From JANNMJ01 sp031425525 (lineage in GTDB: Bacteria; Bacteroidota; Bacteroidia; Cytophagales; Hymenobacteraceae), in NCBI GenBank assembly GCA_031425525.1, contig JANPJM010000071.1, forward strand, positions 1-64,000: a stretch of 64,000 nucleotides of DNA, given 5' to 3'. This document shows, piece after piece, positions 17,548 to 26,462 of this stretch; the stretch's first letter is position 1, and every line of letters starts with the position of its first letter. The notes under the pieces are model-generated. The model had not been told where the DNA came from. It ran no database searches and worked only from the letters and a program-made list of their open reading frames with translations. The position numbers and the translations under genes were made by a program.

Positions 17548-18072
17548 TTATCCGGCCAGCGCCTTGCGGAAGACAATTTTATCTTCACCAGCGTTATAAA
17601 ATTCGCGAATTCGCGCTTCTTCGTCATACCCACATTTGCTGTAAAAGGCGCGTGTAGCTGCGAAACTTGCCAGTGCGGACGTTTCCACCAGCAAGACCCG
17701 CACACTGCGCGCCGCCAGCATCTGCTCGACATAGCGTACCAACGCCGCGCCGTGGCCGCCGCCCCGATGGTCTGGATGCACGGCAATAAAGTACAAATTC
17801 CAGGTGCCGTTCGTCATGCGTTCCGGCGCACAGTAGGCCACACCGAGTAAATCGCCATCAGTTCCTTCGGCCACTAGCCAACATTGGTCTTCGTCGGGCG
17901 AGCCACTGAAAAGGGCGATCAGCATCGCACCCACCTCTGCCAGTTCGTGGGGTTGAAAAAGTCCACTGGCGGCAACCAGGGCCAATATGCCCGGTTCGTC
18001 GGCGGGCGCAGCAGCGCGAATCAGCGTATCACTGGATGGCGTGGCAGCCGGAAGGTTCGGGTTGGGTGGCAT
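17548..18072 (-). CDS. GNAT-family N-acetyltransferase
   Basis: A 174-residue GNAT acetyltransferase that would use acetyl-CoA. Seen: central strand pair WNLYFIAVHPDHRGGGHG, where HPDHRGGGHG is the acetyl-CoA pyrophosphate-binding A motif, and a C-terminal strand with AFYSKCGYDEEARIREFY of the GNAT B region. Length is normal for the fold. It is convergent with ctlX (46 bp gap) and lies downstream of holA on the same strand. Substrate not predictable. Confidence 0.88.
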   Translation of the reverse strand: MPPNPNLPAATPSSDTLIRAAAPADEPGILALVAASGLFQPHELAEVGAMLIALFSGSPDEDQCWLVAEGTDGDLLGVAYCAPERMTNGTWNLYFIAVHPDHRGGGHGAALVRYVEQMLAARSVRVLLVETSALASFAATRAFYSKCGYDEEARIREFYNAGEDKIVFRKALAG

Positions 18073-18141
18073 AGGCTACTGGAAATACCGCGTAAATGAC
18101 CGCCCTCGACAAGACGCACGGCACGGACTGGCCTTACAGCT

Positions 18142-19176
18142 TCACCCCCGCAAAATTCCCAGCGTCAGTTCCCGCAGAATATCGGCATCGGTCAGCGTGC
18201 CACCTTCGATGCCTTTGGCTTGCAGGTCGGCGCGGCGCAGGTAACCGATTACGCGGCGGGCGCGGTCGTAGGGGAAACGGCCCATCGCGGCTTCGTATTC
18301 CTTTTGCAGAAACGCCCGGCTGCCGAGTGCCGCGCGCCAGTTGATGGGACCGCCGGCTTTTTGCTGATGCAGCACCAGCAGCCGCGCGAAAAACCCAAAC
18401 AACAGCCCCAACTGCGGAATGATGGGGTTGTCCTTCGGATTTTGCTCGAAAAACCGGGTAATCCGCTCGACCTGCGCGCCGTTGCCCTGAATGAGCGCGG
18501 TTTGCAACTCGAAGATGGTGAACTCGCGGCTCATCCCGACGGCCGCCAGTACGGCGTTTTGGTCGATGATCTGGCCGGTGGGCAGCCCCGTCAGCAGCTT
18601 TTCGACTTCCGACGCCAGCCGCGCCAAATCAGTCCCGGCGCGCTGCACGAGCAGTAGTACGGCATCCGGCGAAATGGTGGCCCCGCGCCCCTTCACGTAC
18701 GCCGACAGCCAGGCGGGCACCTGGTTTTCGTAGAGCTTTTTGGTGGTGAGCAGCACTGTGGAAGCCGATTTTTCCACCGCCTTCGCGAGCGCCTTGCGGC
18801 CGTCGAGCGTTTTGTGCTTGTGGCACAGCACCAGCACGGTGGTGGGCTGCGGCTGCTCCAGGTATCGCACCAGCAGCTTTAGGCCGGGGTCGCGCTCCAG
18901 GTCTACGACGGTCTGCGCCTCCCGTACGATCACGACCGACCGGTCGGCCATCATCGGGTACCGCCGCGCATTGCCCAAGATGGTCGCCACATCGGCGTCG
19001 CGCCCATACAGCACTACTTGGTTAAAACCGCGCTCGTGTTCGGCTAGAGCGTGCGCTTCGATGTAATCGGCTACGCGGTCGATCTCGAACGGCTCCTCCC
19101 CTTGCAGCACGTACACCGGCGCGTATCGGCCGGCGCGTAAGTCTTGCAAAATCTGGTCGGCGGTTTGAGTTGGCAC
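18142..19176 (-). CDS. holA: DNA polymerase III subunit delta
   Basis: A 344-residue HolA, the clamp-loader subunit that opens the beta clamp. Seen: N-terminal AAA-like part with PVYVLQGEEPFEIDRVADYI (about 19-38), the delta-typical block ANARRYPMMADRSVVIVREA, LVLCHKHKTLDGRKALAKAV, and a C-terminal helical collar domain with FEQNPKDNPIIPQLGLLFGF. Length agrees with the family. A TAGCTTTG box lies at 19217-19224 (minus), giving a leader of about 35 nt. Ordinary housekeeping gene. Confidence 0.93.
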   Translation of the reverse strand: MPTQTADQILQDLRAGRYAPVYVLQGEEPFEIDRVADYIEAHALAEHERGFNQVVLYGRDADVATILGNARRYPMMADRSVVIVREAQTVVDLERDPGLKLLVRYLEQPQPTTVLVLCHKHKTLDGRKALAKAVEKSASTVLLTTKKLYENQVPAWLSAYVKGRGATISPDAVLLLVQRAGTDLARLASEVEKLLTGLPTGQIIDQNAVLAAVGMSREFTIFELQTALIQGNGAQVERITRFFEQNPKDNPIIPQLGLLFGFFARLLVLHQQKAGGPINWRAALGSRAFLQKEYEAAMGRFPYDRARRVIGYLRRADLQAKGIEGGTLTDADILRELTLGILRG

Positions 19177-19216
19177 GGCGAGTTTAGCGGGCTTGTGAAA
19201 AGCGGGTGTTGGGTTG

Positions 19217-19224
19217 CAAAGCTA
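19217..19224 (-). promoter_or_regulatory. TAnnTTTG box for holA
   Basis: TAGCTTTG on the minus strand, an exact match to the Bacteroidota -7 element, 41 bases before the holA ATG. No good -33 TTTG is seen at the expected distance. Confidence 0.5.
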
Positions 19225-19379
19225 CCCGTTGCTTGCTGCTTTTGGCAGGTTTGGGGTTTGTTTTGTTTGGATTTTTATTTATTATGTTAATTAAAAAATT
19301 ACTTAACGGCCCGATGTGGCGAACTCGGTCATCGAAATCCAAACTTTCATTGCAATTGCTTATATATTATATATCTCAT

Positions 19380-19449
19380 TGTCCGACTGAACGGAGGCGA
19401 AGCCCGCATGACGCGCGCAAAGCGGGCTTCGACTCCGCTCAGCCGGACA
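19380..19449. repeat. REP-like hairpin (CTCCGCTCAG type)
   Basis: 28-base arms (19380-19407 and 19422-19449) pair at 25 positions around a 14-base loop. The right arm carries GGGCTTCGACTCCGCTCAG, a phrase common, from memory, in dispersed repeats of Bacteroidota. It lies in a divergent spacer, so it is not a terminator of either flanking gene. Confidence 0.6.
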
Positions 19450-19558
19450 GTGCGCAGTAGGCTTCATGAATTTACTTCAGCACCCTCAACCACCATCATC
19501 CATCCACCAACTCTATTCAAAACAACCACTAATTTCAGCCGATTGCGTATGCGGCGCC

Positions 19559-20836
19559 GTGAAGCGCACATACCTCTTGATTCTTTGCTATTGGCTGCTC
19601 ACCGGCCACCATCCGGCGCGTGCCTATTCCGTGCTGACGCATCAGGCGACGGTCGATTCGGCGTGGAAAGATTGTTTGCTGCCGGCGCTGCTTCGTCGTT
19701 ATCCTGGTGCAACCGCAGATGAGCAACGCGAGGCGCGGGGCTTCGCGTATGGCGGCGCCATCATCCAGGATATGGGGTATTACCCGCTGGGGGCGCATTT
19801 TTTCACGAACCTGACGCATTATGTGCGCACCGGCACGTTTGTGCGCAACCTACTCGACGAGGCCCAGAACCGGGAAGAGTTCGCGTTTGCCCTCGGCGCA
19901 TTAGCCCACTACACCGGCGACAACCACGGGCATTCGGCGGGTACCAACCGGGCGATGGCGTCGATTTACCCCGAACTGGCGAAGAAGTTTGGGCCAGTCA
20001 TCACCTACGAAGAAGCGCCGATTGAGCATACGCAGGTCGAGTTTTCTTTTGATGTGGTGCAGGTGGCGGCGGGACGCTACAAATCAGAAGCTTATCACGA
20101 TTTCATTGGTTTTCGGGTAGCTAAAGCCGTTTTAGAGCGTGCCTTTCGGCGCACTTACGGGCTGGAGTTGGGGCAGGTGTTCGTCAATGTCGATTTGGCA
20201 ATCAGTTCGTACCGATTTGCCGTTTCGCAGCTCATTCCGCAACTGACGCGCGCGGCGTGGCATTATCAGCGGCGCAACATCAGCCGGTTGAGCAAGCGCG
20301 CCCGCAAACGCGATGCGATGTACAAGTATTCGGCGCGCGAGTTTCGGAAGGAGTTTGGCGACAAATACGAGCGGCCGGGATTTTTCGCGCGGCGGCTGTC
20401 GGGCATTTTTCGGGTGTTGCCGAAGCTTGGGCCGTTGCAACCGTTTGCGTTCAAGGTACCGACGCCCGAAGCGGAGAAACTGTTTCGGGCGTCGTTTTCG
20501 CAAACCCGCGCGCGGTACTGCGACCTGCTCACCGAGCAGACCCGGCCGGCGGCTCCTCCCCTCCCCAACACAGGTTTCGATACCGGCAAACCCACCGCAC
20601 CCGGCGAATACGCCCTCACCGACGAGACGTACACGGAGTTGCTGCTCAAGCTCGAAAAACGCGATTACGAGACGCTAGCACCCGGTTTGCGCGCCGACCT
20701 GCTGCGTTTTTTCAGTAGCGGTCCCACCAAAGCCGACAAAAAGCCCGAAAAAACCATCGAAGCCGTAGCGCTCCTACGCGAAGCTCCGGCAACGCCCAAT
20801 ACCTCACCCAAAACCGCCGAACCAGATAAGAAATAG
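19559..20836 (+). CDS. Zinc-dependent phospholipase C-like protein
   Basis: A 425-residue exported protein of the zinc-dependent phospholipase C / S1-P1 nuclease type. Seen: signal peptide (about 1-24, ending ARAYS), an early SVLTHQATVD block, GGAIIQDMGYYP, and FALGALAHYTGDNHGHSAG, a His/Asp set typical of the three-zinc site. The C-terminal third is basic and then disordered. The GTG at 19559 was chosen because it gives a canonical signal peptide (MKRTYLLILCYWLL); an ATG at 19466 would add 31 residues encoded by C/A-rich repeat-like DNA. It is divergent from holA and followed by a glycosyltransferase gene. Activity on phospholipid is family inference. Confidence 0.78.
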   Translation: MKRTYLLILCYWLLTGHHPARAYSVLTHQATVDSAWKDCLLPALLRRYPGATADEQREARGFAYGGAIIQDMGYYPLGAHFFTNLTHYVRTGTFVRNLLDEAQNREEFAFALGALAHYTGDNHGHSAGTNRAMASIYPELAKKFGPVITYEEAPIEHTQVEFSFDVVQVAAGRYKSEAYHDFIGFRVAKAVLERAFRRTYGLELGQVFVNVDLAISSYRFAVSQLIPQLTRAAWHYQRRNISRLSKRARKRDAMYKYSAREFRKEFGDKYERPGFFARRLSGIFRVLPKLGPLQPFAFKVPTPEAEKLFRASFSQTRARYCDLLTEQTRPAAPPLPNTGFDTGKPTAPGEYALTDETYTELLLKLEKRDYETLAPGLRADLLRFFSSGPTKADKKPEKTIEAVALLREAPATPNTSPKTAEPDKK

Positions 20837-20874
20837 TTGTTGGTGGCGCCAAGTCTGCAACCCGCGCGCCGAAG

Positions 20875-20882
20875 TATTTTTG
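20875..20882 (+). promoter_or_regulatory. TAnnTTTG box before GT39 gene
   Basis: TATTTTTG is an exact match to the -7 element and ends 4 bases before the GTG at 20886, so a transcript from it would be almost leaderless. No -33 TTTG is visible. Confidence 0.4.
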
Positions 20883-20885
20883 GGC

Positions 20886-22499
20886 GTGCCGATTACCGTT
20901 TTATCCACCCTACCTACCCGCGCCCGTTCTTGGCCGATTGCTGCCCTGATTGCGGGGTTAGTACTCGGCAAACTGGCGCTGCACTTGCTCAGCGCGACCG
21001 GCTATGGTCTGCACCGCGACGAATTTTTATACCTCGAAATGGGCCGCCATTTGGCGTGGGGCTATAAAGAGGTTCCGCCGGAATTGGCCGTATTTGCCGC
21101 GCTGAGCCGGTGGCTGGGCGGTTCGGCGCTGGCCGTGCGGCTCTGGCCGGCGCTATTCGGCGCGGTCACCGTGGGGCTGGTGTGTTGGCTGGTGCGCGAG
21201 CTTCGCGGCGGGCCGTGGGCGGTGCTGGCGGCAGGACTAGCCACGGCGGTCACGCCGATTTTTCTGGTAATGCACCACCTCTTTCAGCCCAACTTCCTCG
21301 ACGTGTTTTGGTGGACGTTGTATGGCTGTCTGCTCGTGCGGTTCCGCCACGCGCCGCAGCCAGGGTTGGTGTTGTTACTGGGCGTGGCCGTCGGGTTGGG
21401 CATGCTGGCGAAATACGGGACGGTGTTCTACGTTTTAGCCTTGTTGCCAATCATTATGATTAGCAGTGAATGGCGAAGCTGGTTGTTGAGCCGGTGGGGG
21501 CTGGCGGCGACGGGCGCAGCATTAGTCGTTCTACTGCCGAACATTATCTGGCAAATTCAGCACGATTGGCCGGTGGCGGGACATATGGCAGCCCTGCGCC
21601 GCAACCAACTTGGGCACGTCGCGGCGAGCGATTTCCTCCTCGACCAGCTCGGCATGACCATTCCCGGCTTCCTGCTGTGGCTCGGCGCACTGGTCTTCAC
21701 CCTTACCAGAACCGGACGGCCATATCAGTTTCTGAGTCTGACGTTTATCGTATTAATTTTGCTCTTGCTAGCGACCCACGGCAAAAACTATTACACGGCT
21801 GGCATCTACCCTTGCCTACTAGCGCTGGGCGCCGTGGCGTGGGAGCGCTGGCTGACCATTACCAGCCCCAATGCCTGGCGTCGCGCTGTGGGGGTCGTCG
21901 GCCGCATCGGGCTGCTCGCACTGATGCCGCTGACCGTGGCCCGCGTACTACCCGCGTTGGTACCCGTACTGCCGTTGCCCCGGTTGGCTACCTACATCAC
22001 GGCGCTGGTGCGCGACAGCCCACAATTTGAAGGGTTGGTGCGCTGGGAAGATGGCGAGCTGCACAGCTTGCCCCAAGATGTAGCCGATATGCGCGGCTGG
22101 CCCGAGTATGCTTCGCTGACGGCCCGCGCCTGGGCGCGCCTCTCCCCCGCCGAGCGCGCCAACTGCCTGATCGTGGGCAGCAACTATGGCCCGGCGGGCG
22201 CCTGCAACTGGTACGGCGCGGGGCTGGGGCTCCCCCCCGCTCACTCAACCAACGGCTCGTTCTCGTTGTGGTGGCCCGAACCGCTGCCCGACCCCACGGC
22301 CGTCATCTACCTCACCGAAGACGACGAGGCGCCCGATGCCGGCGCGTGGTTCAGGCAAGTGGAAGCGGTGGGCAGCATCCGCGACCCGTACGCCCGCTGC
22401 CGGGGCGGGCGCGTGTGGCTGTTGCGCGGGCCGAAGCCGGGCGTGGGGCCGTGGGTGCGCAGCCGGGTAGCTGAGACAAAAGCGGGATTTGAAGGATGA
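20886..22499 (+). CDS. GT39-like (ArnT/PMT) membrane glycosyltransferase
   Basis: A 537-residue polytopic membrane protein of the dolichol/undecaprenyl-phosphate sugar glycosyltransferase group. Seen: about ten hydrophobic segments in the first 370 residues, the catalytic-loop type motif LHRDEFLYLEMGRHLAWG (with the Asp-Glu pair near residues 44-45), GYKEVPPELAVF, and a C-terminal soluble periplasmic domain (about 380-537; NCLIVGSNYGPAGACNWYG). The start may be GTG 20886 or TTG 20880. It follows the phospholipase-like gene by 49 bp. Acceptor unknown; glycan or lipid modification of the envelope is the usual role. Confidence 0.85.
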   Translation: MPITVLSTLPTRARSWPIAALIAGLVLGKLALHLLSATGYGLHRDEFLYLEMGRHLAWGYKEVPPELAVFAALSRWLGGSALAVRLWPALFGAVTVGLVCWLVRELRGGPWAVLAAGLATAVTPIFLVMHHLFQPNFLDVFWWTLYGCLLVRFRHAPQPGLVLLLGVAVGLGMLAKYGTVFYVLALLPIIMISSEWRSWLLSRWGLAATGAALVVLLPNIIWQIQHDWPVAGHMAALRRNQLGHVAASDFLLDQLGMTIPGFLLWLGALVFTLTRTGRPYQFLSLTFIVLILLLLATHGKNYYTAGIYPCLLALGAVAWERWLTITSPNAWRRAVGVVGRIGLLALMPLTVARVLPALVPVLPLPRLATYITALVRDSPQFEGLVRWEDGELHSLPQDVADMRGWPEYASLTARAWARLSPAERANCLIVGSNYGPAGACNWYGAGLGLPPAHSTNGSFSLWWPEPLPDPTAVIYLTEDDEAPDAGAWFRQVEAVGSIRDPYARCRGGRVWLLRGPKPGVGPWVRSRVAETKAGFEG

Positions 22500-22500
22500 G

Positions 22501-22530
22501 GCGGTTAGTCGGGCGGTTAGTCGGGGTTAG
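22501..22530 (+). repeat. GCGGTTAGTCGG tandem repeat
   Basis: Two exact 12-mers plus a GGTTAG remnant start one base after the GT39 stop codon. They resemble the G-phased short tracts elsewhere in the window and end close to the decayed gene remnant at 22541. Confidence 0.7.
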
Positions 22531-22540
22531 CAACGGTGTA

Positions 22541-22670
22541 ACCTGGATTATGGCCAACTCGTGCCGGATGCTGCGCCCGGTTGAGGGGCTTCGGCGCGGC
22601 GCCCGGGCTTGGCAGCCCCACCACGGGTAAGCAACTCGAGCCGGTGCCGTTAGGCGCGGGGCTGGTCGTG
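22541..22670 (+). pseudogene. Decayed paralog of the 33952 membrane gene
   Basis: The DNA matches the 3' half of the small membrane-protein gene at 33952-34359 (its segment from about 34187 on). Shared stretches include CTGGATTA, GGCCAACTCGT, GATGCTG and GCGGGGCTGGT. In the paralog's frame it reads WIMANSCRML before drifting and hitting a stop; PLGAGLVV reappears in a shifted frame. The intact gene has WITANSYWML and VPFGAGLVVL. The 5' half is absent. Confidence 0.7.
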
Positions 22671-22749
22671 CGTCGCTATTTGACGGCCGAATGCTACGAG
22701 CCGCTTATCTACCGCAAACGCGTTAGCCGACTGCTAGCCGCCAAAATAT

Positions 22750-22820
22750 AAAGCGCCGCCTCACCGGGGCAGCGCTTTTGCGCCACCCCGCCCCTGCCCG
22801 TTCGGGGGAGGCTGGGGCGG
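22750..22820 (-). terminator. Tandem-hairpin 3' module, copy 1
   Basis: Hairpin 1 pairs AAAGCGC (22750-22756) with GCGCTTT (22772-22778) plus GCC/GGC; hairpin 2 pairs CCGCCCC (22788-22794) with GGGGCGG (22814-22820) around a loop with GCCCGTTCGG. In the minus direction this follows the S74 adhesin stop by 40 bases and the last stem is followed by ATATTTT. Same layout as 26317-26403 and 34378-34446. Confidence 0.7.
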
Positions 22821-22860
22821 AGACGGGGTTCGTTTAGGGTGGGTGGGTCGGCGCGGGGCG

Positions 22861-25800
22861 CTACGGGCGGGCCGCTTGCACCCCGGCGCTTTCGAGAGCG
22901 CGCAGCCGAGCATCGAGGCGCTGGGCCGCAGCTTCGGCGCGGTCGAGGCGGGCGCGGTCGATGGCCGACTGTGCGCGCAGGGCGGCATTATCGACCCGGA
23001 GCTGCTGTACGAGCCGCGCCAGCTCCTGGGTAGCGCTCACGTTGAGCATACCCAGGGCTTCGTAATCAACGGCGCGCACGTCGGGGTGTTCGAGGCCGTA
23101 GACGAAGATTTCGGCGGGCGTGGCGGCCAAGGGTTGCGCGCCGCGCACGGTCAGACGGGTGGCGCCGGGCGCAGCAGCCCGCGCCACCGTACCCACCTCC
23201 TCGCCGGCCGGGCCAATCAGCTTCAGGCGCTGGCCCACGGTGGCGCCTTCGGGCAGGGCGGCGGGTAACGTCAGCGTCAGCAGCGAATCGGCTTCGGCGC
23301 GCGCCCTGGTGGCCACGGCGTACACGTCGGGCAGGAAGCCGGTTTGCTGCAGCACGGCCTGCGGGAAGACGGCTTCCACCTCCTGGGCGATGACCTTCTT
23401 GAACCGGCGGTCGCCGAAAGTAGCCCGGTCCCGCATTTCGTAATTCGTAATGCGTAATTGATTCACCAGGGCCAGGTCGGCGGCGTTGTCAGTCAGGCCG
23501 ATGATAGTTTTCAGGCGCCGGTCCGAAGTGGCGTTGAATTCCGTGGCCACCACCCGACCGTTGGCGCGGATGCTGACGTTGAGCGGATTGGTCGAAGTAC
23601 CGGCGACGGCGCTGGTGCCGGTGTAGGCGAAAAAGGCGAAGCTACCCGTCAGGCTGGCGCCGCCGAAAAACTCGGCCAGGCCGTCGGCATTGAGGCGCAC
23701 GGCATCGGTCAGGGTGCCGGCATTGGTGGTGCGGAGCGTCAGGCCCAGGTTGGTGGCGGCCGTAGGGTTGGGTACCCGCGCCTGGATAAAGGTCTGCCCG
23801 GTGGTGCCGTTGTACGGAGCCAGCCAGAGATGCCCCGGCAGAAACACGCTCTGCGCGGTGCCGTTGTCGGGATCATCGACAAGGTACACGTCGCCGGGAC
23901 CGTCCACATCGAATTTGCCGCGCGGGTTCGTCGTGCCAATGCCCACATCGCCATCCGCTCCGATCCGCAGCCGCACGGTGCTGTTAGTGGCCAGATCCAG
24001 GTCGCCGGAGGGGTACTGGTTAGTCAGCGTCAGCGTCGTATTGCCGTTGCTGCCGTAGCCCAGCCACGCCTTACGGCCGTTGGCGACGCCCTCCGGGAAC
24101 CACTCCTGGTACACGTGCGAGCCGGTGCCGGCACCTACCAGCCGGAGCGCGGCGGCCCCGCTTTCAAACTGCCCGGCGCCCAGCACGTGCAGCTTCTGGG
24201 CGGGCGTAGGCGCCCCACTGGACAGGCCGATGCCGAAATTACCGGTGGGGCCGTCGAGCGTCAGCCCCCGCTGGGAGATGATGCCGCCCGTGCCGGGGTA
24301 AATCAGCAGCTTATTGGCGCCTTCGCCGTTGCTGGCGCCGCTGCTGATGAACTGGAAACCGCCGCCGCCGGTGCTGGTATTGGTCAGGTTGAGCCAGGTG
24401 CCGGTGGCATTGGAGCTGGTCAGGCGCTGGATCACGTAGTCGGTGCCGGCCACTTCCAGCTTGAACGTGGCCGGGGCCGTGCCGATGCCCACCTTACCCG
24501 TGGGCCGGTAGAGGTCGGCCAGGCCGGGGCCGGTGCGCCGCCAGGGCAGGTCGCGCCAGGCGGTCTGCCCGACGGCGGTTTGCGTCAGCACCTGCTCCGG
24601 GGTGCCCCCGGCGGCGGGCAGCGTGTAGGGCACCTGGTTATTGGAAAACCGGAAGACCGGCACGCGGGCGAGACTGGAACCGAAAGCCAGATCGCACCCC
24701 ACGATGCCAGCCGTCGTGGACACGGCCTCCAGTTGCGAACCATAACTGGTGCTGCGGTGCGCCACGACATCGAACGGGCCGACGGTGGCGGCATTATCGA
24801 AACAGTACTGTAGCAGCAGGTTCGAGGTACCGTCCCAGACGAAGGGCTGCGCGAACAGAATCTCGTTCCAGCCCACGGCAGTCGTGTAAGAACCCGTGTA
24901 CACCACCGTGGCGGGCGCCGCCACGAACACGCCCGTGGCCAGGGCCGTGAACACCGTGGCTCCAAGCCGCACCACCACATTACTGAACGCGCCGGTGGTG
25001 TTCTTGGTGATGATTTGCGTGGCCACGCTCGTCAGCGGGCCGGGCTGCACCCCGGCGGCCGTCAGCTCGCTGGCCCGCAACAGGTACTGGTAGCGGGCGT
25101 CGGTGAACGAGCCGGAAACGAAGGGGTCGGCCTGGGTCTGGTCCTGGGTGCCCACCACCACCGCCGTAGCGGACGCCGGGTCGCCGACGGTCAGGCCCGC
25201 CCCGGGGGTGTAGGCCAGGCCGTTGGTCCAGACCGCCGGGTCCGGGCCGGTGCCGGTGGCCGGGCCGCCCACCAGCACCTGGCCGGGCATTGGGCTGCCG
25301 GCGGGCAGCACGTAGCCGCGCGAGCCGGGCGTGAACCGGTAGATCGGCACCTGGGTCACGGCGCTGGCACTCGGCGCCGCGCAGCCCGCGAAGCCGTTGC
25401 TGATGCTGGTGACGATTTGCTGGGCGATGTAAGACGTCAGACGCGCCCGTATCTGGTCGGACGCGGAGGTGAGGGTATTATCGAAACACGTCTGCACCAA
25501 CAGGTTCGAGGTGCCGTCCCAGACGAACGGCTGGCTGAAGGGGAGGCTGTTCCAGCCCAGGGCGGTGGTATAATCCCCGCTGTACACCGTCGTGAGCGGG
25601 ACGGCCGGGAAGGCGCCGCTCGCCAGCACGGTCAGGGCCGTGGGGCCGAGCTGTACCATAAAATTCCGGTAGGGCTGGGTCGAATTTTTGGCGATTACCT
25701 CCAGGTCCAGCGCCAGCAGCGGCCCGGCTGTCAGCCCGGCCGCCGTCAGGTCGGCGGCCCGGAGCAGCGCCACGCTGCGCATATCGGTGAACTGGCCGAT

Positions 25801-26151
25801 GAACGGCGTGGACACGGTCAGATTCGACGTGCCCACCGTAACCGGCGCCAGCGGCTGGTTGGCGCCCGTGGTCAGGCCCAGGCCGGGCGCGAAGCGGAGG
25901 CCCGTGGACCAGCGGAGCGAAGCGCCGCCGGCGGGGTCGGTGAGCAGCAGCTCGCCGGGGGCGCCCTTCTGGGCGGGCAGCGCATAGTCGCCCACCTGCA
26001 CGCCGTAGCGGAACCGCGCGCCGCCCTGCACGGTCAGGGTCGAATCCGGGGTGGTGGTGCCGATGCCCACCTTCTGGGCCTGAACATCAGCGGCGAACAG
26101 GAGCAAGCCGAGCAGGGCGGCTCCCAAGCGAAAAGCGAAAATGTGCGTCAT
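22861..26151 (-). CDS. Secreted tail-fibre-like adhesin with S74 chaperone
   Basis: A 1096-residue exported surface protein. Seen: signal peptide (about 1-25), head KVGIGTTTPDSTLTV, two copies of a 150-residue beta domain (about 105-270 and 310-480; both contain QPFVWDGTSNLL and a C.DN pair), a Gly/Ser/Thr-rich shaft with repeated VGIGT motifs, and a C-terminal peptidase S74-type intramolecular chaperone (NATSDRRLKTIIGL, KKVIAQEVEAVFPQAV) followed by a coiled coil (ELARLVQQLRVDNAALRAQ). S74 domains trimerise and often cleave themselves from phage-type fibres. The ATG at 26151 gives the signal peptide. It is one of five related genes in this window; a binding role is inference. Confidence 0.82.
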   Translation of the reverse strand: MTHIFAFRLGAALLGLLLFAADVQAQKVGIGTTTPDSTLTVQGGARFRYGVQVGDYALPAQKGAPGELLLTDPAGGASLRWSTGLRFAPGLGLTTGANQPLAPVTVGTSNLTVSTPFIGQFTDMRSVALLRAADLTAAGLTAGPLLALDLEVIAKNSTQPYRNFMVQLGPTALTVLASGAFPAVPLTTVYSGDYTTALGWNSLPFSQPFVWDGTSNLLVQTCFDNTLTSASDQIRARLTSYIAQQIVTSISNGFAGCAAPSASAVTQVPIYRFTPGSRGYVLPAGSPMPGQVLVGGPATGTGPDPAVWTNGLAYTPGAGLTVGDPASATAVVVGTQDQTQADPFVSGSFTDARYQYLLRASELTAAGVQPGPLTSVATQIITKNTTGAFSNVVVRLGATVFTALATGVFVAAPATVVYTGSYTTAVGWNEILFAQPFVWDGTSNLLLQYCFDNAATVGPFDVVAHRSTSYGSQLEAVSTTAGIVGCDLAFGSSLARVPVFRFSNNQVPYTLPAAGGTPEQVLTQTAVGQTAWRDLPWRRTGPGLADLYRPTGKVGIGTAPATFKLEVAGTDYVIQRLTSSNATGTWLNLTNTSTGGGGFQFISSGASNGEGANKLLIYPGTGGIISQRGLTLDGPTGNFGIGLSSGAPTPAQKLHVLGAGQFESGAAALRLVGAGTGSHVYQEWFPEGVANGRKAWLGYGSNGNTTLTLTNQYPSGDLDLATNSTVRLRIGADGDVGIGTTNPRGKFDVDGPGDVYLVDDPDNGTAQSVFLPGHLWLAPYNGTTGQTFIQARVPNPTAATNLGLTLRTTNAGTLTDAVRLNADGLAEFFGGASLTGSFAFFAYTGTSAVAGTSTNPLNVSIRANGRVVATEFNATSDRRLKTIIGLTDNAADLALVNQLRITNYEMRDRATFGDRRFKKVIAQEVEAVFPQAVLQQTGFLPDVYAVATRARAEADSLLTLTLPAALPEGATVGQRLKLIGPAGEEVGTVARAAAPGATRLTVRGAQPLAATPAEIFVYGLEHPDVRAVDYEALGMLNVSATQELARLVQQLRVDNAALRAQSAIDRARLDRAEAAAQRLDARLRALESAGVQAARP

Positions 26152-26316
26152 CGGGCGAAATGGATAGGGCGGAAACAGGGCCCAAATTAACCCACGCCCC
26201 CGACGCGTCGCCCGCAAAAAGGGGGTAAAATGCCTTTTCAGGGGTGTGAATGGGGCCGACCGCCAATCACCGGCACCAATGGATCTTGCCTTGGCCATTT
26301 GGAATTGAAAGCCCCT

Positions 26317-26403
26317 AAAAAAAGCGCCGCCCCACCGGAGCGACGCTTTCCGACCCTCCCTCACCGCGAGCCCGTTCGGTCGGAAGGCGGCGGGGGGAGG
26401 GGG
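26317..26403 (-). terminator. Tandem-hairpin 3' module, copy 2
   Basis: Minus direction: hairpin 2 (CCCTCCC at 26354-26360 with GGGAGGG at 26395-26401) and then hairpin 1 (AAAGCG at 26321-26326 with CGCTTT at 26344-26349) ending in a seven-U tract. It follows the stop of the 1388-residue adhesin by 60 bases and is a textbook intrinsic terminator. The remaining 26152-26316 spacer shows no gene. Confidence 0.8.
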
Positions 26404-26462
26404 CTACTTGTTTCGGGTTTCTCGTTTTAGTTGAAGTGGGTTCCCAACCAGCATCCAAACTC

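Noticed and set aside
19206..19460. Small plus-strand frame before the phospholipase gene
   Set aside because: It runs through the REP-like hairpin and an AT-rich stretch; composition does not look coding.
23433..23466. AATTACG-type repeat coding for LRITNYEMRD in the S74 chaperone
   Set aside because: It resembles a known intergenic repeat, but this position of S74 proteins naturally has an L-R-I-T-D/N-Y motif, so chance is likely.
26214..26229. CCTTTTCAGGGGTG upstream of the S74 adhesin as a fourth copy of the dyad operator
   Set aside because: Only the CAGGGG half-site agrees; the other half and the spacing to a TTTG box do not.
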